A stretch of 64,000 bases of DNA from Fragum whitleyi (taxonomy: Eukaryota; Mollusca; Bivalvia; Cardiida; Cardiidae), in the NCBI GenBank assembly GCA_948146395.1, contig OX411557.1, positions 33,086,077-33,150,076 of the forward strand, written 5' to 3'. The stretch's first letter is position 1. The number at the start of each line of letters is the position of its first letter. Of the stretch, positions 36,199 through 51,100 are shown one piece after another. The translations under genes and the position numbers were made by a program. The notes beneath the pieces are model-generated. The model was given only the letters and a program-made list of their open reading frames with translations, was not told the DNA's origin and made no database searches.

Positions 36199-37259
36199 TT
36201 GAATCACTCTTTAGAGGCAATAGCTTTTAAAAGAAGGGTATAATATCATTACGCACAATACGCGGGCGAACTAAGGTCGAACTATTTACAAAATGAAGAA
36301 TACGTTGGCTTCTCCACTTCTAGCTTCGCTTCTTGTCATCTTTCAGCTTTCGACATTCATGAAGACTCTAATATATATTTCGTCAAATTCCTTTCCTGTG
36401 TTTATTATGTAATAAAAAAAAGAAAAAAATGAAGAAGACGCACCGAGGTAAATAATGAATTTGTTTGATCACTAAGAGCTTAAGTCAAATGCAGCGTATA
36501 TCTGAATTCAAGCTTGATACCGAATGTAATTTGAAGAATGTAAAATGGTAAAAACAGAGAAAATAGTCAGAGTAACTTTTATTGAAATATCCAAAAATCT
36601 GACATTTAAATAGACCATAACCGAAATAATACGAGCCCTGCTCTTGACTAACCCAATTGTAATGTTTGACCTTAAACTGTGACATTGGAGCTAAAAATTA
36701 ATTTGAAACAGAAAATCTGCTCGTTACTTTGAATATTTATGCCAATTGCTTGAAATCTAGGCTCAAATGTAGGACAAATCGTCCCCATAAACGGAAGTAT
36801 AGACGGAAGAATTAATGGATAGACGCACTAACTGACAACTTACAAATTTCCTGCAAATAAATGATATAACCAGATCCTAATCTTTTATAATCAGATTTTA
36901 GTCTTTCGGTTCTTTAATAAGATAACCTTTATATTCATCAGTTTGGCTAGGTAGCGACTGCCTGTGGTGTCTGGTGACTGAATTATCATAAAAATGGAAT
37001 TGTTATGTTGTTAACATGAACTGAAATATTCCTTTTTGTAAGTGGTATGGACAAAGACCAATTTTGTTGTTTTCATTTTTTATCCTGCTGAATCTTAATT
37101 TTGTTTTGAATGAATTGGCAGTCTTTGGGACTCTTCTATTAGTTTGTTTATTCCAATTCCAATAGTTTATAACCTTAAATTTTGTAAAAATCTTTAGAAT
37201 TTTAAAATCCACCGTGTTAAAACGCTTCAAAAATATAAAGAAGATAAAAGGAGAGAAAA

Positions 37260-37345
37260 AGTATAGCCATCGACAAGGATTCGGATCCAAGTCACTTAGA
37301 TGAAAGGCGGACGTCTTACACCTGCTCCATTCCGCCATATTCGTG
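37260..37345 (-). other. tRNA-like sequence, probable SINE head
   Basis: On the minus strand GGCGGAATGGAGCAGGTGTA followed by AGACGTCCGCC and a B-box-like GGATCCGAATCC resemble a tRNA D-arm and T-arm. The T-loop TCCGA and weak A box argue against a working tRNA gene. Confidence 0.4.
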
Positions 37346-37576
37346 CATTGACGAAACAAATAAGTGATGTTATAAACTTGACGTAGAAGTGAGCTATTTT
37401 TATGATTCATTTGGCAATTCTAAAAAATCCTTAATTCTGCATTTAAATTTGTAGTTACAAAAATTGCAACTTTTAACTATTAATAATTGACACTTTATCG
37501 TCATTCAGACAAAACAATAAATGTATTGATACATTACCAATGTTCGGATTTGATCATGTGTGAACGAAGGAGTCCT

Positions 37577-38420
37577 ATATCTTTAAAGGCTCACCCATTT
37601 TCGAAATAGACTCTAATGATTTTTTTAATGAAAGTTCCAATCTGAACTCTCCATGAGCACATCCGCTAACTCCTATGAGCGACAAACAGGGATCCCAAAA
37701 ATATGTAAACGTTAAATTTTTATGTAAAGCGTTATTCATTTAAGAAGAAATAAGGTAATCGCTTTGTTATCGTAAACACTGAGCTCATCTGCGTTTGGGA
37801 TGACAAAACGGTGTAAACAGTGTGCACCGTTTTTTCATGCTGAGCACAAAGCAGCCCTGCGTTAGGACCACTAATCGGTGAAAATAGTTTTCGAATTATA
37901 CTCCGTATGTCACCGCACGGGCACCGGACGATTTTATTGCTATGGCGATATACAGGCGCCGTACGGGCTCCGTACGCCAAATATAAACTAGGCTTTATCT
38001 TTAAGGCTCACCCATTTTTCGAAATAGACTCTTACGATTTTTTATGACAGTTTTCAAGTGTCAATATCTTGACATATGAGCACTTCCGCTAATGCCTATG
38101 AAAAAAGGATCACCCCCTTTCTCGGGGCGACCAACAGGGATCCCAAAAATATGTAAAGCGTTATTCGTTTAAGAAGCAAAAAGGTAATCGCTTTGTGATC
38201 GTAAACAATTAGGTCATCTGCGTTTGGGATGACAGAACAGTATGCACCGTTTTGTCATACTGAGCGCAAAGCAGCCCTGCGTTCAGGATCACCAAACGGT
38301 GCAAATAGTTTTCGAATTGTACTCCGCTTTGCACGTGTACCTGCGTGCAAGGCGGGGTATAATTCGAAACCCGTTTGCATCGTTTGCTGATCCTGAACGC
38401 AGGGCTGTATTCGCCCCCTT
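37577..38420. repeat. Direct duplication of a ~418 bp repeat with internal hairpins
   Basis: Two copies, 37577-37994 and 37995-38420, share GGCTCACCCATTTT, CGAAATAGACTCT, AACAGGGATCCCAAAAATAT, GGTAATCGCTTTG and GCAGCCCTGCGTT. In the second copy 38276-38406 is a long palindrome (CCCTGCGTTCAGGATCA... and its complement). No gene is seen. Confidence 0.65.
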
Positions 38421-38594
38421 TTAATGAATATTTGTGTTATTGAAATTCAACTGACGCATTGCTTGCAATTCGGAGTTCGTGATGAAGACACAATTTCTCT
38501 TCGATGGATCCCCTTTCAAAACTGACAATTTAAAATCCGAGGTATAAAAATAAGACTGGAAACCTGATGCAAATTTTCAAAATTTTAACTCGTA

Positions 38595-39171
38595 TCACAG
38601 TATGAAAAAATGAAAATTATATAACACGATAAGATAAAGCAAAATATATAACATATATATTTCAGGTTTTGTCGCAGAACTGTTATCGATTATATAAACA
38701 TTTGAATATGTGAGTAAATCACATGACGTGAAGAGTTTATGAAACCGTTTTACTAAACCATACTTCAATTGGTCAATTAGGAAGTCATAGATGTCGCCAC
38801 CTAAACACGGATGTTGTTTAAGCCTATCAACAACAGGATAACAAGTCCGAAGACATTTATCTTCGTCACAGTACTCGAACAAGTCTCTGTATGCTTCCTG
38901 AAGCCACTGTATGTTAGTTCCACGAAATATATCCATGTAATCACATCCTTTGTATGGTAATCCATCTTCCACAAAACATTTTGGAATAGTTTTAAACGAA
39001 TTACACATGGGTTGTCGTAAACTTTGCTTTGGGTAGTACCAGATAAAGGCAAAACACATCTCATCGTCCGTGGCATTACCCCATTTTGTAAATACATTCG
39101 TTGACATAGAATTGTATTCGCATGTTGTAAGAATTTCGTCCCCAGGATGGATTTCATACGGTTGTGAAAAC
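38595..39171 (-). CDS. Gene 2 exon 8: C-domain with catalytic Met, hydrophobic tail and stop
   Basis: The acceptor ATTTTCAG precedes FSQPYEIHPGDEILTTCEYN. GNATDDEMCFAFIWYYPK holds the CuM methionine. A Cys-rich stretch follows, and the protein ends KPEIYMLYILLYLIVLYNF plus a few residues. That hydrophobic tail after an NSS could be a GPI signal or a membrane anchor. The stop is at 38595. Confidence 0.9.
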
Positions 39172-42100
39172 CTGAAAATATATTTAGTATTCTCAAATTA
39201 ATGTATTATGTGCAAATTGTCTTGAAAATAGAAAATATGTATAAGTATTGTATTTGAGAATCAAACACAGACAAGTGAAAATGTATTTCCAAAATAACTT
39301 CTCCAAAGGTACCAAAAATGAATACGTGTACTAATATTGTAAGTACATGCTTATCAATACTAGATTGGCGACATAATTTAAATGAAAGAAATAAACAACT
39401 CTTACCAAGTGAAAAGAATAAGCTTGTCTCTAAGTCAATAAAAAAGATTTTACGGTTCTTTTGATATGTTATTTTTCAACTGAGGAACTTGATAATAAAA
39501 CCAAATACATATGTACTTTAAAAAGTCTAAGCATGCGCGTGAACATGATCGAAATATTTACGTCCCTTGGTGTTTGATTTTACTTCTCTTTCAATTTGCA
39601 CATAGAACGTTTTAGCATTTCATTATGTCTCAATTTTCGTGATCTATTCACAATGTTGCGGAACTGTTGTAACTGAATTACGCATCCGATATCCCCTTTT
39701 TATCCGGAATAGTTGAACTTCTCTCAAACTTTAAAAACTCATATACACTAATTTTCCCCAGATTTACCCCCTTTGTTATAAACCTAGATAGATATCACAA
39801 TAACAAATCAAAAACAAGTAGGTAGGTAGGTAGGTATCGAATCTGTTGAACAAACCTATGTGGGTTGGGATTATCGTAATCATAATATTTGTCTTCTGCT
39901 ATAACTGTTTTCATCCCATTCCGAATAACTTCGAGCTTGATAGATTTTCCTGTAAAACAAAAGACATTAATTGCTATTTTATCCTTATGTTCCTCTCGCT
40001 TCAAAAACAAATTTCGTTATTCCAATAAGATTTTTACACATTGCCTGTGTACCATTGTATCATTTTATAGTACCACAAACCGAAGAAGAATCTTTAGATG
40101 GAATCCACTTGTAACTCATTTTCTTATGCTTTTTGTTCTGTCGATAGTAAGTCTTACTTCCAAAGACGAACAATACAAAATTTTGTGTTTATCCTATTCG
40201 TCGACAGTTATTCGGTATTTTCTCGTATGTCATATACATCATGGTGAAAACACGACGCCGAACTGTCTTATCCTTGTGCATTACGAAGTTTTCATTTCTT
40301 TATGTAAATAATGTGTGTAACTTCTTACCTAAATAATGCATGTGGTTCAGAACGCCTGATATGTAAAGACTGGATCCTGACATGTATTTCTTCGTGCACT
40401 CTTTCGCACACAGTGCTTCGGTCACATGGGACGGCACTTGCGGAGGAATATTCAAGTACACAGAACCAACCAACCAGACAGCAGCATCGTATTTTCGCAA
40501 CTTCTTGGTTAAATACATGTGCATACCCGATTTGTCTTTGTAAGTTGTGACGTTATTTGGATTATTCCAGTGAATCTGTATAATAGAAAACAAAAAAACG
40601 TCTTGTGTACAAACTGACAAGTTACATGTAAAGTAACGTCTTTTACTTTTAAAGTGGATCAAATTGAAAGAGGGGGTCAATCTACACTGAACCGGTGTAT
40701 TGATTGAAAACATGGAGCCATATATTGTGAGAAAATATCGTGAATATAAAATGCGATATAATTAGAACAAATACATGTAGGCACAGTTGTACTTGCCAGT
40801 TACAAGTAATCTATCTTGGAATAGTTGCAACACTGAAATTATTTGGTTAAAGAAAATAAGGTCACTTGATTATGAGGGAAACATCAATTATATTTTGTCA
40901 TTTTTCGAAGACAAAATGCAATATTAAAGATAATCCATCATTGTTCAGGTCTTTGCATCTTTTGAATATCTCCAAACAATGAATCAATTGTAGAAACAGT
41001 CGGTATAATCGGGGCAATCATACTCTGTGATATTGCAGTACCTGTAAAGCGACTCTCCTATATCCATCCCGTCCGACCTTGACCCCGCTGTTGTCATGGA
41101 AACAGTCATCCACCATACCAAAAGCCCATACACTTATGAGATCCTGACAAGATTCACTAGGTGTCATACCACACAGATATGGCTCGCCTGCATCTCGAAT
41201 GTAGTCAGCTGTAGTAGTAAACAAGGACTCCTATATGTAGGCAAATTTTATATAGTCTTCATATAGACACGTCATTCAACAAAGATTATTTCAATTCTAT
41301 CCATTTTGGGACCTTTTTGTAACATTTGCAAACTTGAAAAGTAGGCTCTCTTTGCCCTACGTAAATAAAATGAAATATCCGAGCATAACCTATAAAGAAC
41401 ACCCAATTACATTCAGAACCATGATACCCTTTAGATAAAAAAAATCATCAGATCCTTTTAAACATGCTAAATAAACGTTATTCAAATATACAAATTATGT
41501 AAGGATTGAATTGAAAACAAAATATACCATCTTCCCTGACGTCACATCCAAAGAGTACCATGTGATGAACGACATTTTTATTGTGTATGATCGGTGACGT
41601 AGCAACCATATGATAGGAATGACTTGTTGACATGTCGTAATCTACACAGACGTAAGTTGTCTTTTGGGCGGGAACTTCGGAATCGGGCATTACAATTTTC
41701 TTTCGTATTATATCTGAATAGAGAGAATTTGTCAAATTGTAACAGGTATAGTCATAACATTTCCTATTGTATATATGTCCGTATGATTGTTCTTCTATAT
41801 GAATATCTGGACTTAGTTTAAATGACGCATTTGAAATAGAAACGCATTGACTGCTAAATGAATAAAGAATTTATAAATGCAAGCAAAAAGGAAATAGTGA
41901 CCCTAAATCACCCACCTCAGTTTACTGCCTAAGACCTAAACAAAACAAATTTTATCTTAGATCTAATCAAAACTTTATATTGGACAAATTTCCAGTTGGA
42001 CAGAACAACAAATTTGACCTCTTGATCTCACTTCAACAAATTTCTGTCTAAGACTTAATCAAGACAACGAATTTTAGGTTGACAGAGAAAACAATAAGAC

Positions 42101-45100
42101 CTCTAGAGTGTCTCACCTAAGCACTTTTGTGTTTCGGTGGATGTCTTTCGTCAATCGCCAGTCTTCCGTCGTGCGTTGTCCGTCGTCAACATTTACCTTG
42201 TAAGAATTCTGGAGGCCATATCAACATGAAATCTGGTTAGAATGATTGTCTTGATGAAATCTTGGACGAGATCAAAATTGGGTCAACTGGGGTCAAACTA
42301 GTTTACAGAGTCAAATCTGAACATTTTTCCGATTCTTTGTCTTGATTAAGTCTTGAACCCAATCTTTAGGTTGATTGGACAAAACAAATCTCCTGGACAG
42401 TGTCTACAAGGTTTTTCAATTTTGACCTCTTGACCACAATTTTTACCCTACTGACCCACTTTTACACTTGACCAAGTTATAATCAAGATAATCAATCCAA
42501 CCAACTTTCAAGTTGACTGAGCAAAAAGTATGTCCACTAGACTGACTACAAGGTTTTTCTAAGATTTGACTTCTGGACCCCATTTTTGATCCAACTTAAC
42601 CTAATTTCGAAGTTGAACGAGTTTTATCAAGACATTAAATCCAATAAATTTTCAGGTTGATTGAGCAAAATTTGTGGCCTCTAGAGTGTCTACAGGGTAA
42701 ATGTTGAAGACGGACGACACACGACGGGCGACAGACATCACACAACTACTAAAGCTCATATTGAACCTTTCGAGCTCAGGTGAGCTAAAACATGGATATT
42801 TCTCCCAGTATTCTCAAAGTATATTTAGTTTCAATGACTTCACGCCGCTTTTAAAATTACTGGAGTCATATCGAGGTGGATGGAGCACCTTACCATAGAT
42901 TCCTGGTATTTTTGACATCAGTAGAGCTACTACCACTACAGTCATCCCTCCTGGGCATCGAGCTGATCATCCCACAAAGGTTAACGATTAATGTTACGAG
43001 ACAAATGCTAGAAGAAATATTTGCTGCGACTGGCGATCGACCCGGGGACCCACCGAGTCGAATGCCGACCGAATGAATGTAAACATATACATGCATATCA
43101 TGTACCCCTGAAATATTAAGACTAAATTCTAACAAGCAATTGAAGACCAATAACAGGCAACTTACCATCTGAATTTACAGCTGGGCAAGACATTTTGGAA
43201 CTCTTACATTCTCGTGTTATCCAACCTTCATTAGCTATCTGTGACTGGCAAAATGGACTGTTCCATGGATTACATACACCTGAAAATTAAACGAATATAC
43301 AAGACTACACTTTTTCCATTTTTTCATGATTTCAAATATTCAAATTATAGAACATTTCTAATATATCTGGTCTCAAGACAGCCTTATCCGGTGCTTTGAG
43401 ATTGTTTAAATCATGTGGATATTGTATAATTTTAGAGAAAAAAAGTTTGTATTGATTCAAGTAAATATTACTATTGCTATGATGCCACACTCTCTTCACA
43501 AACAGATTTTTTTAAAGTTAATCCATATATTCTTTAGTTTCTCTTATGCAAACAAATATCCTGTAGTAAGGTATAGCTACGTACGACCCTTTATAGCCAA
43601 ATTTCTAAACGCATCAGTTTTCAATGCAGGGGGATTGTTTCTTAATTTCGATTCTCAAATTAATAGAATTGATTAAAAAAGATATTTGATATGCTTGCTC
43701 TATTTGTTTTATTAATTTTTTCCATAAGGTTTTGATTTTTTCAAATTTTTACCCCGAAAAAAGTTAGCCTTATTGTCGGAACTCGTGCCTTAAAAAGATC
43801 AAAATCTTGAATCACTTTGTGTGACCTGACGTGACTTTTTATCATGATCTATTTATTTTCTTTTTTATTTATTTTTTTTCTAATTTCAAAGGGCATTTTT
43901 AAGTGAAACATATATGAATAGTTGTGCTTTATAAATTACAAATATTATTATATTTTTCTCTACATCTGAAAAAATGCTTTAGGGTTGTCTTATGTGGAGT
44001 TTCAATACGTTCTATAAATACCACAAACAGTATTATATCGAAAGTTGATGAAACGGAAAAAGTGTAAATGATCTATTGGTGTCATGGCAACGCAAGATGG
44101 AACTCCCTTGTTTTGAGTTTGAATTTTACATATCATATATCTAAAACAAACTATTGAGCACAATTTTATCGGGACCAAAAACACCATGCACTTACTGAAC
44201 CTGTCCCTAAATGTTATTTTAGTGCACGCGTATAAAAGGTCACGATTTTTTGTTTATGGTATTCACCCGGGGTTACCCGATACAGGGAAATCGGAGGATA
44301 CCAACATTTAGAGGTAAACAAAGAAAGGCATATGTAACGCAGGTCTCTATTTTTCACTATTCATCAATAAAAAAACATCAGGATGCTGCAAGTTTGAAAC
44401 ATCGAGTCAAGTAATCCAACGATGTAATTATGATAGATGTGAAAGATGTCATTTATGTTTAGATGAGAAAAATTGAATTTGATTTAGAGAATCGTGCTAA
44501 AGTTAATTAAAACTACACAATATGCTTAGTATCATTGACAAATCATGCATAAATTTTAAAGAATTAAACTGTATTAAAAATATAGGGTAAATTCTAAAAG
44601 GAAATTGGCTTTTCATCGTAAAATATGTAAAAATATCAATGTTTGGAGTAAATTAAAATTGGAAGTGTCCCAATTTATGATACGGGATACTCTGAGGCAG
44701 GATGTTGGGAGTTAAGAGGAAGACGGTTTAATGATAGTGGTGAACTAGGACGATAATTGTAATACGATCATTTTTATCTTACATCTTCAAACTAATACAG
44801 TTGGTTACATGGTGAAATTGACTGAATCAAAGCCCTTCTAAATCGCTCACTCAGCGCTCGATTCATTCATTCCAAACATTCATTCAAAACCATGCAAAAA
44901 CGCTCCAAAATTAATGAAAGGTGATCAAATTCTTTATGTTAAATAAATAAAGCTAGAGATAAATGCTATTCCACTGAAACAAGTGTAATTATATTTTTCT
45001 GGTTGGTTCTTAAAGAGAAGGGAAGCTAATTATAAAACTTGTAAACGTGTTTTTCTAAAGGACGGTAATGAATATCGCTACTTTTGTTCATCCTGAGCGA

Positions 45101-48100
45101 TGTTGGAGTACCTCCCTTATTTTTCAGTCAAAGCAATTCATCGTACTCATTCAATTTCATTCTTAAATCATTCAACTTGCCAATTGTACGATGCTGTTAA
45201 CTGCACGACTTTTTTTAATATATTTTGTAGTAATACTTGTGTCTACCAATTAAACGCATTAAAAAAGATGTACAAGAAATTCACACATAGCTTGGCACCA
45301 TAAAGAATTAAAAAATCAAAGGGGAAAAACAGAATTGATAAAGTGCTGACAAGAGTATCGAATGCCTGAAATGGACCATGTTGTCATAATTTGTCGTCTT
45401 TTCGTCCATTTACATGTCTTTCCACGGTTCGTTCCGGTCCGTTGATTGTTTTTGAAAGACATGGTTGTTTTTGGAAGACATAAAAAAATGCTCGACTTCA
45501 AGAAAAACTCTGATATGGCGATTCATGTTACTTTTTTCTGATCGCGTGGACGTACTAGCACATTTTTGATTCATGAGTTCGCATTGTAAAGGGTTACAGA
45601 CTATGTTTAAGTTTAGATCGAGCACATTGGTTTTTGGGTAAGATACCGATTTAGCACTTATGTTATCTATTATTCGGCCGGTAGGAGACTTTGTGTTGCC
45701 TGAAAAGAGTGCTGAGAGTGTAAGCAACAAATACACCACAATGTAATTGACAATAAAATTTAATCAAAATATTGATCAATGTTTAATGTGGTCAATGCAT
45801 GATAAATTGCATAGTCAATTCGACAGTATTATTGTAAATAAACAACATTTAAGACTAATTCATAAATTATTGCCAATAGTATAACCAAATAAAATTAATC
45901 GTTTAAGGGCATCTTAAACTCATCATTTTTATCCACCACAGAAGGTAAACGTATATCAATTTGCGTTGGTCCGTGAAAATGTCTAGTCATTTCAAAACTT
46001 CCCCTTTCATATATGTACGGATTTTCGTGAAACTTTCACAGAATGCCTCTGATAATGTGGTGGCAGAGAAAAGAGAGCATTCATGTGAATCTCTTTGTTA
46101 ATGCAATGATTCCGTCATTTTTTAATTGGATTTACATTGAATCTGTCAAAGAATGTGTGATATCGTATGGCTAAGTGCATGTTGTCACAGTTGGCCGGTA
46201 TTATATCGAGTCATGGAAAATGGGGATAAAAATGTAAGGAAAAAAAACTTGTTTGTTCAACTCCTTCTACATTTATGGATGGATTTGTGTTAAACCTTTA
46301 ACTGAATGTTCCTTATCACACGGCCATGTTCACTAATAGTGCTTTTGTAATATTATGCCGCGCAGTGGAAAACTGGCCAATCAAAAACTTTGTTTACACA
46401 ATTCCTCTTAAAAATATGGGAGGATTTACATGAAACTTTTACAGAATGTTCCTGATTTTTTTAAAGATGAAGTATTGTTGCACTTTGATAATGTTTTGAT
46501 GCGTTTTGGTTAAATGGGCCTTCCCGTTTTATTTCTCAATTAACACCCTCTTCGGCATTTACTGATGGATTTCCATTAAACTTTTACGAAATATTTTCGA
46601 TGCGATTTCTAAAAATATTTCGACTTACCGATAGTCCATATTCCCCATTAAGAATTTTCCTTGACATCTTGTAATCACATACCAATGACGTCATTCACGC
46701 TTCCCGATGAGGCATTTTTTCTTCACGTCAGTATAATATTACTTGAAATATGTAATATAGCTCATTCCGTCATCCATTCAATACAAAAATACACATTGCA
46801 AAATGAAATGTTATATAGGTATTTAGATCATGTGTAACATGCCTTTAACATAATAGTTATTATGCGTTAATTATAATAACGAACGGCGATTAACATAACG
46901 AATTAAGGTATAAATGGATAATAGTAACTAAATGTTATTTCAATAGACTGAGGCGCGCGAGTTACGAAAATTATAAATCAATCAAATTATTATAATATTA
47001 TTACAACATTCACTCATATCATTCAATAGACGGCCAATCTTATTCACTTTAGAAGATACTTGCAAGTATAGCAATAGAGACTTTACTCTACCATATCAAC
47101 CATATCTGCCTTTTGAATGTACATGCATAACAAAAAATTAGTCGGCACACCATTGTTCGGCAAAATATCAAAGCTGCTAGTTTAAATCTGCTTTTTCGAT
47201 ATTTTTGTCACTAGCCACTTATCTCATTTGATTGTAAATATTGCTTTATATGATAAAATATTATTTAATTTACCCCAAACCAGGATTTGCTCAAAGAATT
47301 ATCTCCTAATTTTGTTGTAAGTGATAGAAATTATTTAATTGTTGTTACTCAATGCACGTTTAAGATACTTCAAATCTTTATTACATCGTCATCTACACCT
47401 TCTTCAACCTAAACAGAAATGCTAGTTCACGAAAATTTCCAGTTATCAGTATCAATCCTCTAAACTCCCCGCATCATTTATTAAACTAACTCTTAATTCC
47501 TAATATCCAAAGGAAATCATACCTCGAGACGGTTTTCAAACAAAAAAAGTAATGCTTTCACACACAAGTGAAAAGGGATAGCGCATAATGACGAAAAATT
47601 TGACTGCAAACTGACATGGTCTTGCTAAAAATACGGAATTTCAACTTTTAAGATATGACACACTGATTATTCGTTTAAGAACGAGTAGAAAATGGTCATA
47701 TACTGTTTCTTAGTTACGGAAGACACACGCCTAAAAAAGTAAATTCATCCGATCTTGCCTTAAAATCGAATAATCAATAAGGAAATACAGACCTGTGTTG
47801 CATCTGTCCTTCTTTGTTTACCTCTAAATTCTGGTATCCTCCGATTTCCCTGTATCGGGTTACCTCAGGTGGTATTTCAAAACCATTTTGATGGTAAGGG
47901 TAATCAAGGCTTATTGTTATAAAACAATCCAATAGCCTATTTTTGACGTTGCCATGACAACATGAGAGAGATTTATTTTGTTGATATTTGTTATTTTCAT
48001 TCTATACATGTAACAAACTCATCCATTGAATATTTTGAAATACTAGTGAAACAAGTGGTATTTTATGAGCGACGACATATATTCGACTATAAGTATATTT

Positions 48101-51100
48101 CTTTTCAAAACTCACCACAATATTTTCTAACGGAGTTTCAAAATATCGAAGAATCAAATTTTATTTGTCTCTTATTTCTGTAGAACATAGTGTATTAGAA
48201 ATTCGGATTACACAAATATAACACAATAATACAATTCTTTACAATTTGACGGACAACAACATCTGCACATTTTTTTTATTATTTTTTTTTTTCAAAACGA
48301 AGCCTTAAATATGCAAAATATACAGATATAATGAGATATGTGATCCACGCTCTGTTCATCTTAATCGAAAGACGTAGCGCACGTTATTGGGGCGTTTACT
48401 ATTTTGCAGTTTCGCTAACTGCTATTACGTTCCTTTATTAGTCCATATAATTTATTTTCACAAGTGTTATATGAGCCCGTGCGTGACATTTCCAACAATT
48501 TGAAATGCCCGTGAGGTACAAATATTGGGTAGCATTGAAAGCCACGTGTTGTAAAATAAAGTTACCTGATGGCCTACAGATACTTTGAGGCCTTTTCTAA
48601 CCATAAATGCATAGTAAAGACTTTGGTCAGACTGTGCAGATGCACAGGCTTGTCAGAGTGTTAGCTTTGCGCATATTTGAAATTGTTGGAATTCTCACGC
48701 ACAGGCTCATATATCAAAATATTCGTAATTAAATTTTGTATTATCGAGTAACATTATCCAATTCGAAAGAACAATATTATAAGTATTTAAGCGTTGAAAA
48801 ACCGCAACGTTCTGCTAAAAATTGCATGTAAGATGTAACACGAGTTTTCTCTTTGTACCAATTAAACAGAGGTTATTTTTTAACCTTGAAGATGTATTTT
48901 ATTGAAAATTACTTCATTCTATGTCGGAAGTGACATGTATTTTTGTTTCAACGGGAAAACGAAAGCAGTTACAAATCTAAGCCATGGATAGCTTTAACAA
49001 CTGGGCTATGAAGACGTGAGATTACGAATACAAGCGTTACGTCCTTTACTTAGATGATTAGTGATCTGTAATATCTTTAATATCTTTATTTTTCGTTGCA
49101 ATTTAAAAATATTTCAGTTTGTAAATATTGTTTTTGTTTTAATTTGCGAAGATTTAATTTGAAAGAACTATTTTCAGTAGTTTTTATTTTTATTTATTTT
49201 TTTATTTAATTCTTTACGTTCGTTCGTAAACTTCAATTTTTTGTAAGGTCAAGAAAAAAACAAACAGGGTACTCAACTGCGAAATTATAGCAAATACAAA
49301 AAATTGTTTTCTCGTAGAGTTTATAGATGTAATTTGATCTGTTCTTGTAATCATTTTGGCGTGTGGAAGTCGAATGTCACGCTACTGATTTATGACGTTA
49401 ATTATGATTGAATTGTGTTTTATTGGAGATTGTGATAGAATATGGTGTAAATATTATGATAAAAAGATAATTTCTGTGGTTTGATTTTCATACATAGTAA
49501 CTGAGTATAGATTAATGTTGTAGTTAAGGATTAAGGGGAAAATCAATAAAGTTTCCTAGTAATAAGCATTTTCATGTACAATGTACCAAAATTGTTTGGC
49601 GATTAAGCACTTCCTCCATATTAAACATCAGAATAATAATAAAGCAGGCTATGATTTATGTAAATGAAACTTACATTATTTGCAAATATGTATTCTCCAC
49701 CGTAAATTCTGTAATATTGTACACTAGTTAACGGCAGACGTCGTCAAAAGTTTTTCTTTTTTTCTTTCGATAATAATAATGGTGATAATAATAGTTACTT
49801 TATTTAGAGAAGATTACATGTTAAGATATATACATGATTGCACAAATCTAACTTACCTTAACTCTTCTCATGCGCGAACAGCATTTTCATGCTGAACAAA
49901 AACCTTTGTCAGATAGAGTATATTGGGATCGGCCAGTACAGTACAGACGTGAAACCTAATCTCGGCCTATTGTGGGAAAAGCTTGTGATGAACTGCTTGA
50001 AATGTACACAAAAATGACAAGCTGATTTTATCATGATTTAGATTCATCCGGTTAACTTGTATTACAACTGTGACATACCTGGGTGTGACAATTTTGCTGT
50101 GTCTGTTATTTGTGGTTTAAATCCAGGTTTCCAGTTACAATCCGGATCTCCTAATTCCTGACCGTTAGTCATACCATCATTGTCAGAGTCCATACGACAC
50201 AGCTTCTCTGTCCATATCTGGAAATACATTAAATTTATGAAATTTCAGTAAAAAATAGCGATCTGATTGATTTTTATACTCAAATGAAAACAATTTTCAG
50301 TAAGTCATAGTGGGGAAGCATGTTCTTGAAAGTGGGGTAAAACGACCAGAAATAAATAGTTCGATGGGGTTAATGACACTTACCACATTATTGCCGTTAT
50401 ATCGCAGCGACTGGTGCATACTCATGGTTTTCTGACAATTCCCGCACTAGTACAACTACAACGTTCATCTCAGACATATATTATTTTAAAGAAGTTGACC
50501 TGTAACTGACTCGAATTGGCCTTCTTCTTGATTTATTTTAATAAATACATATGAAGTTTGTATCATTCTGATTAAAACATTTTTAAAAAATTTATATAAG
50601 TCTACAATTTTGTTGTTGATCTCTCTGGTTATATTTAGCGAAACTAAACATTCGCGCGGCTTATCTCAGTACTTGGAAATTCATATTATCAAAAGTCATA
50701 AAAAAAAATAAGTTTAAAAAATCAACTTTTCAGGTGCAACATCACGATTATCATATTCAGGATAATATATATGGCCAATAATAGTCCTCTATGAAGAAGG
50801 AATGCTTATATGAATAAGGAAAAGATTTTTTAAATGCATATATAAAGGGCGGTTGTAAAATACATTCAGTAATGAATAAATCAATTAAAAAAACAGTGAG
50901 CAAATATTTGTTAGATGGGATATGTGTAATAGAAATAATTAACCAGTTCAATTAATATCTGTGAAATATGGGTAATACGTTGTACGGTGTATACTTTTCA
51001 GCATCTGGAAGTTTCCTAGACTGCATTCAAAATAATATTAAGCAAGCCAGAAAAGCACTTTTTTCGCTTTTTGTCAAAATTTCTAACGTTAACCTTCCAG

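Noticed and set aside
37003..37410. 135-codon minus-strand ORF
   Set aside because: It runs through a tRNA-like SINE relic and AT-rich DNA and has no family resemblance.
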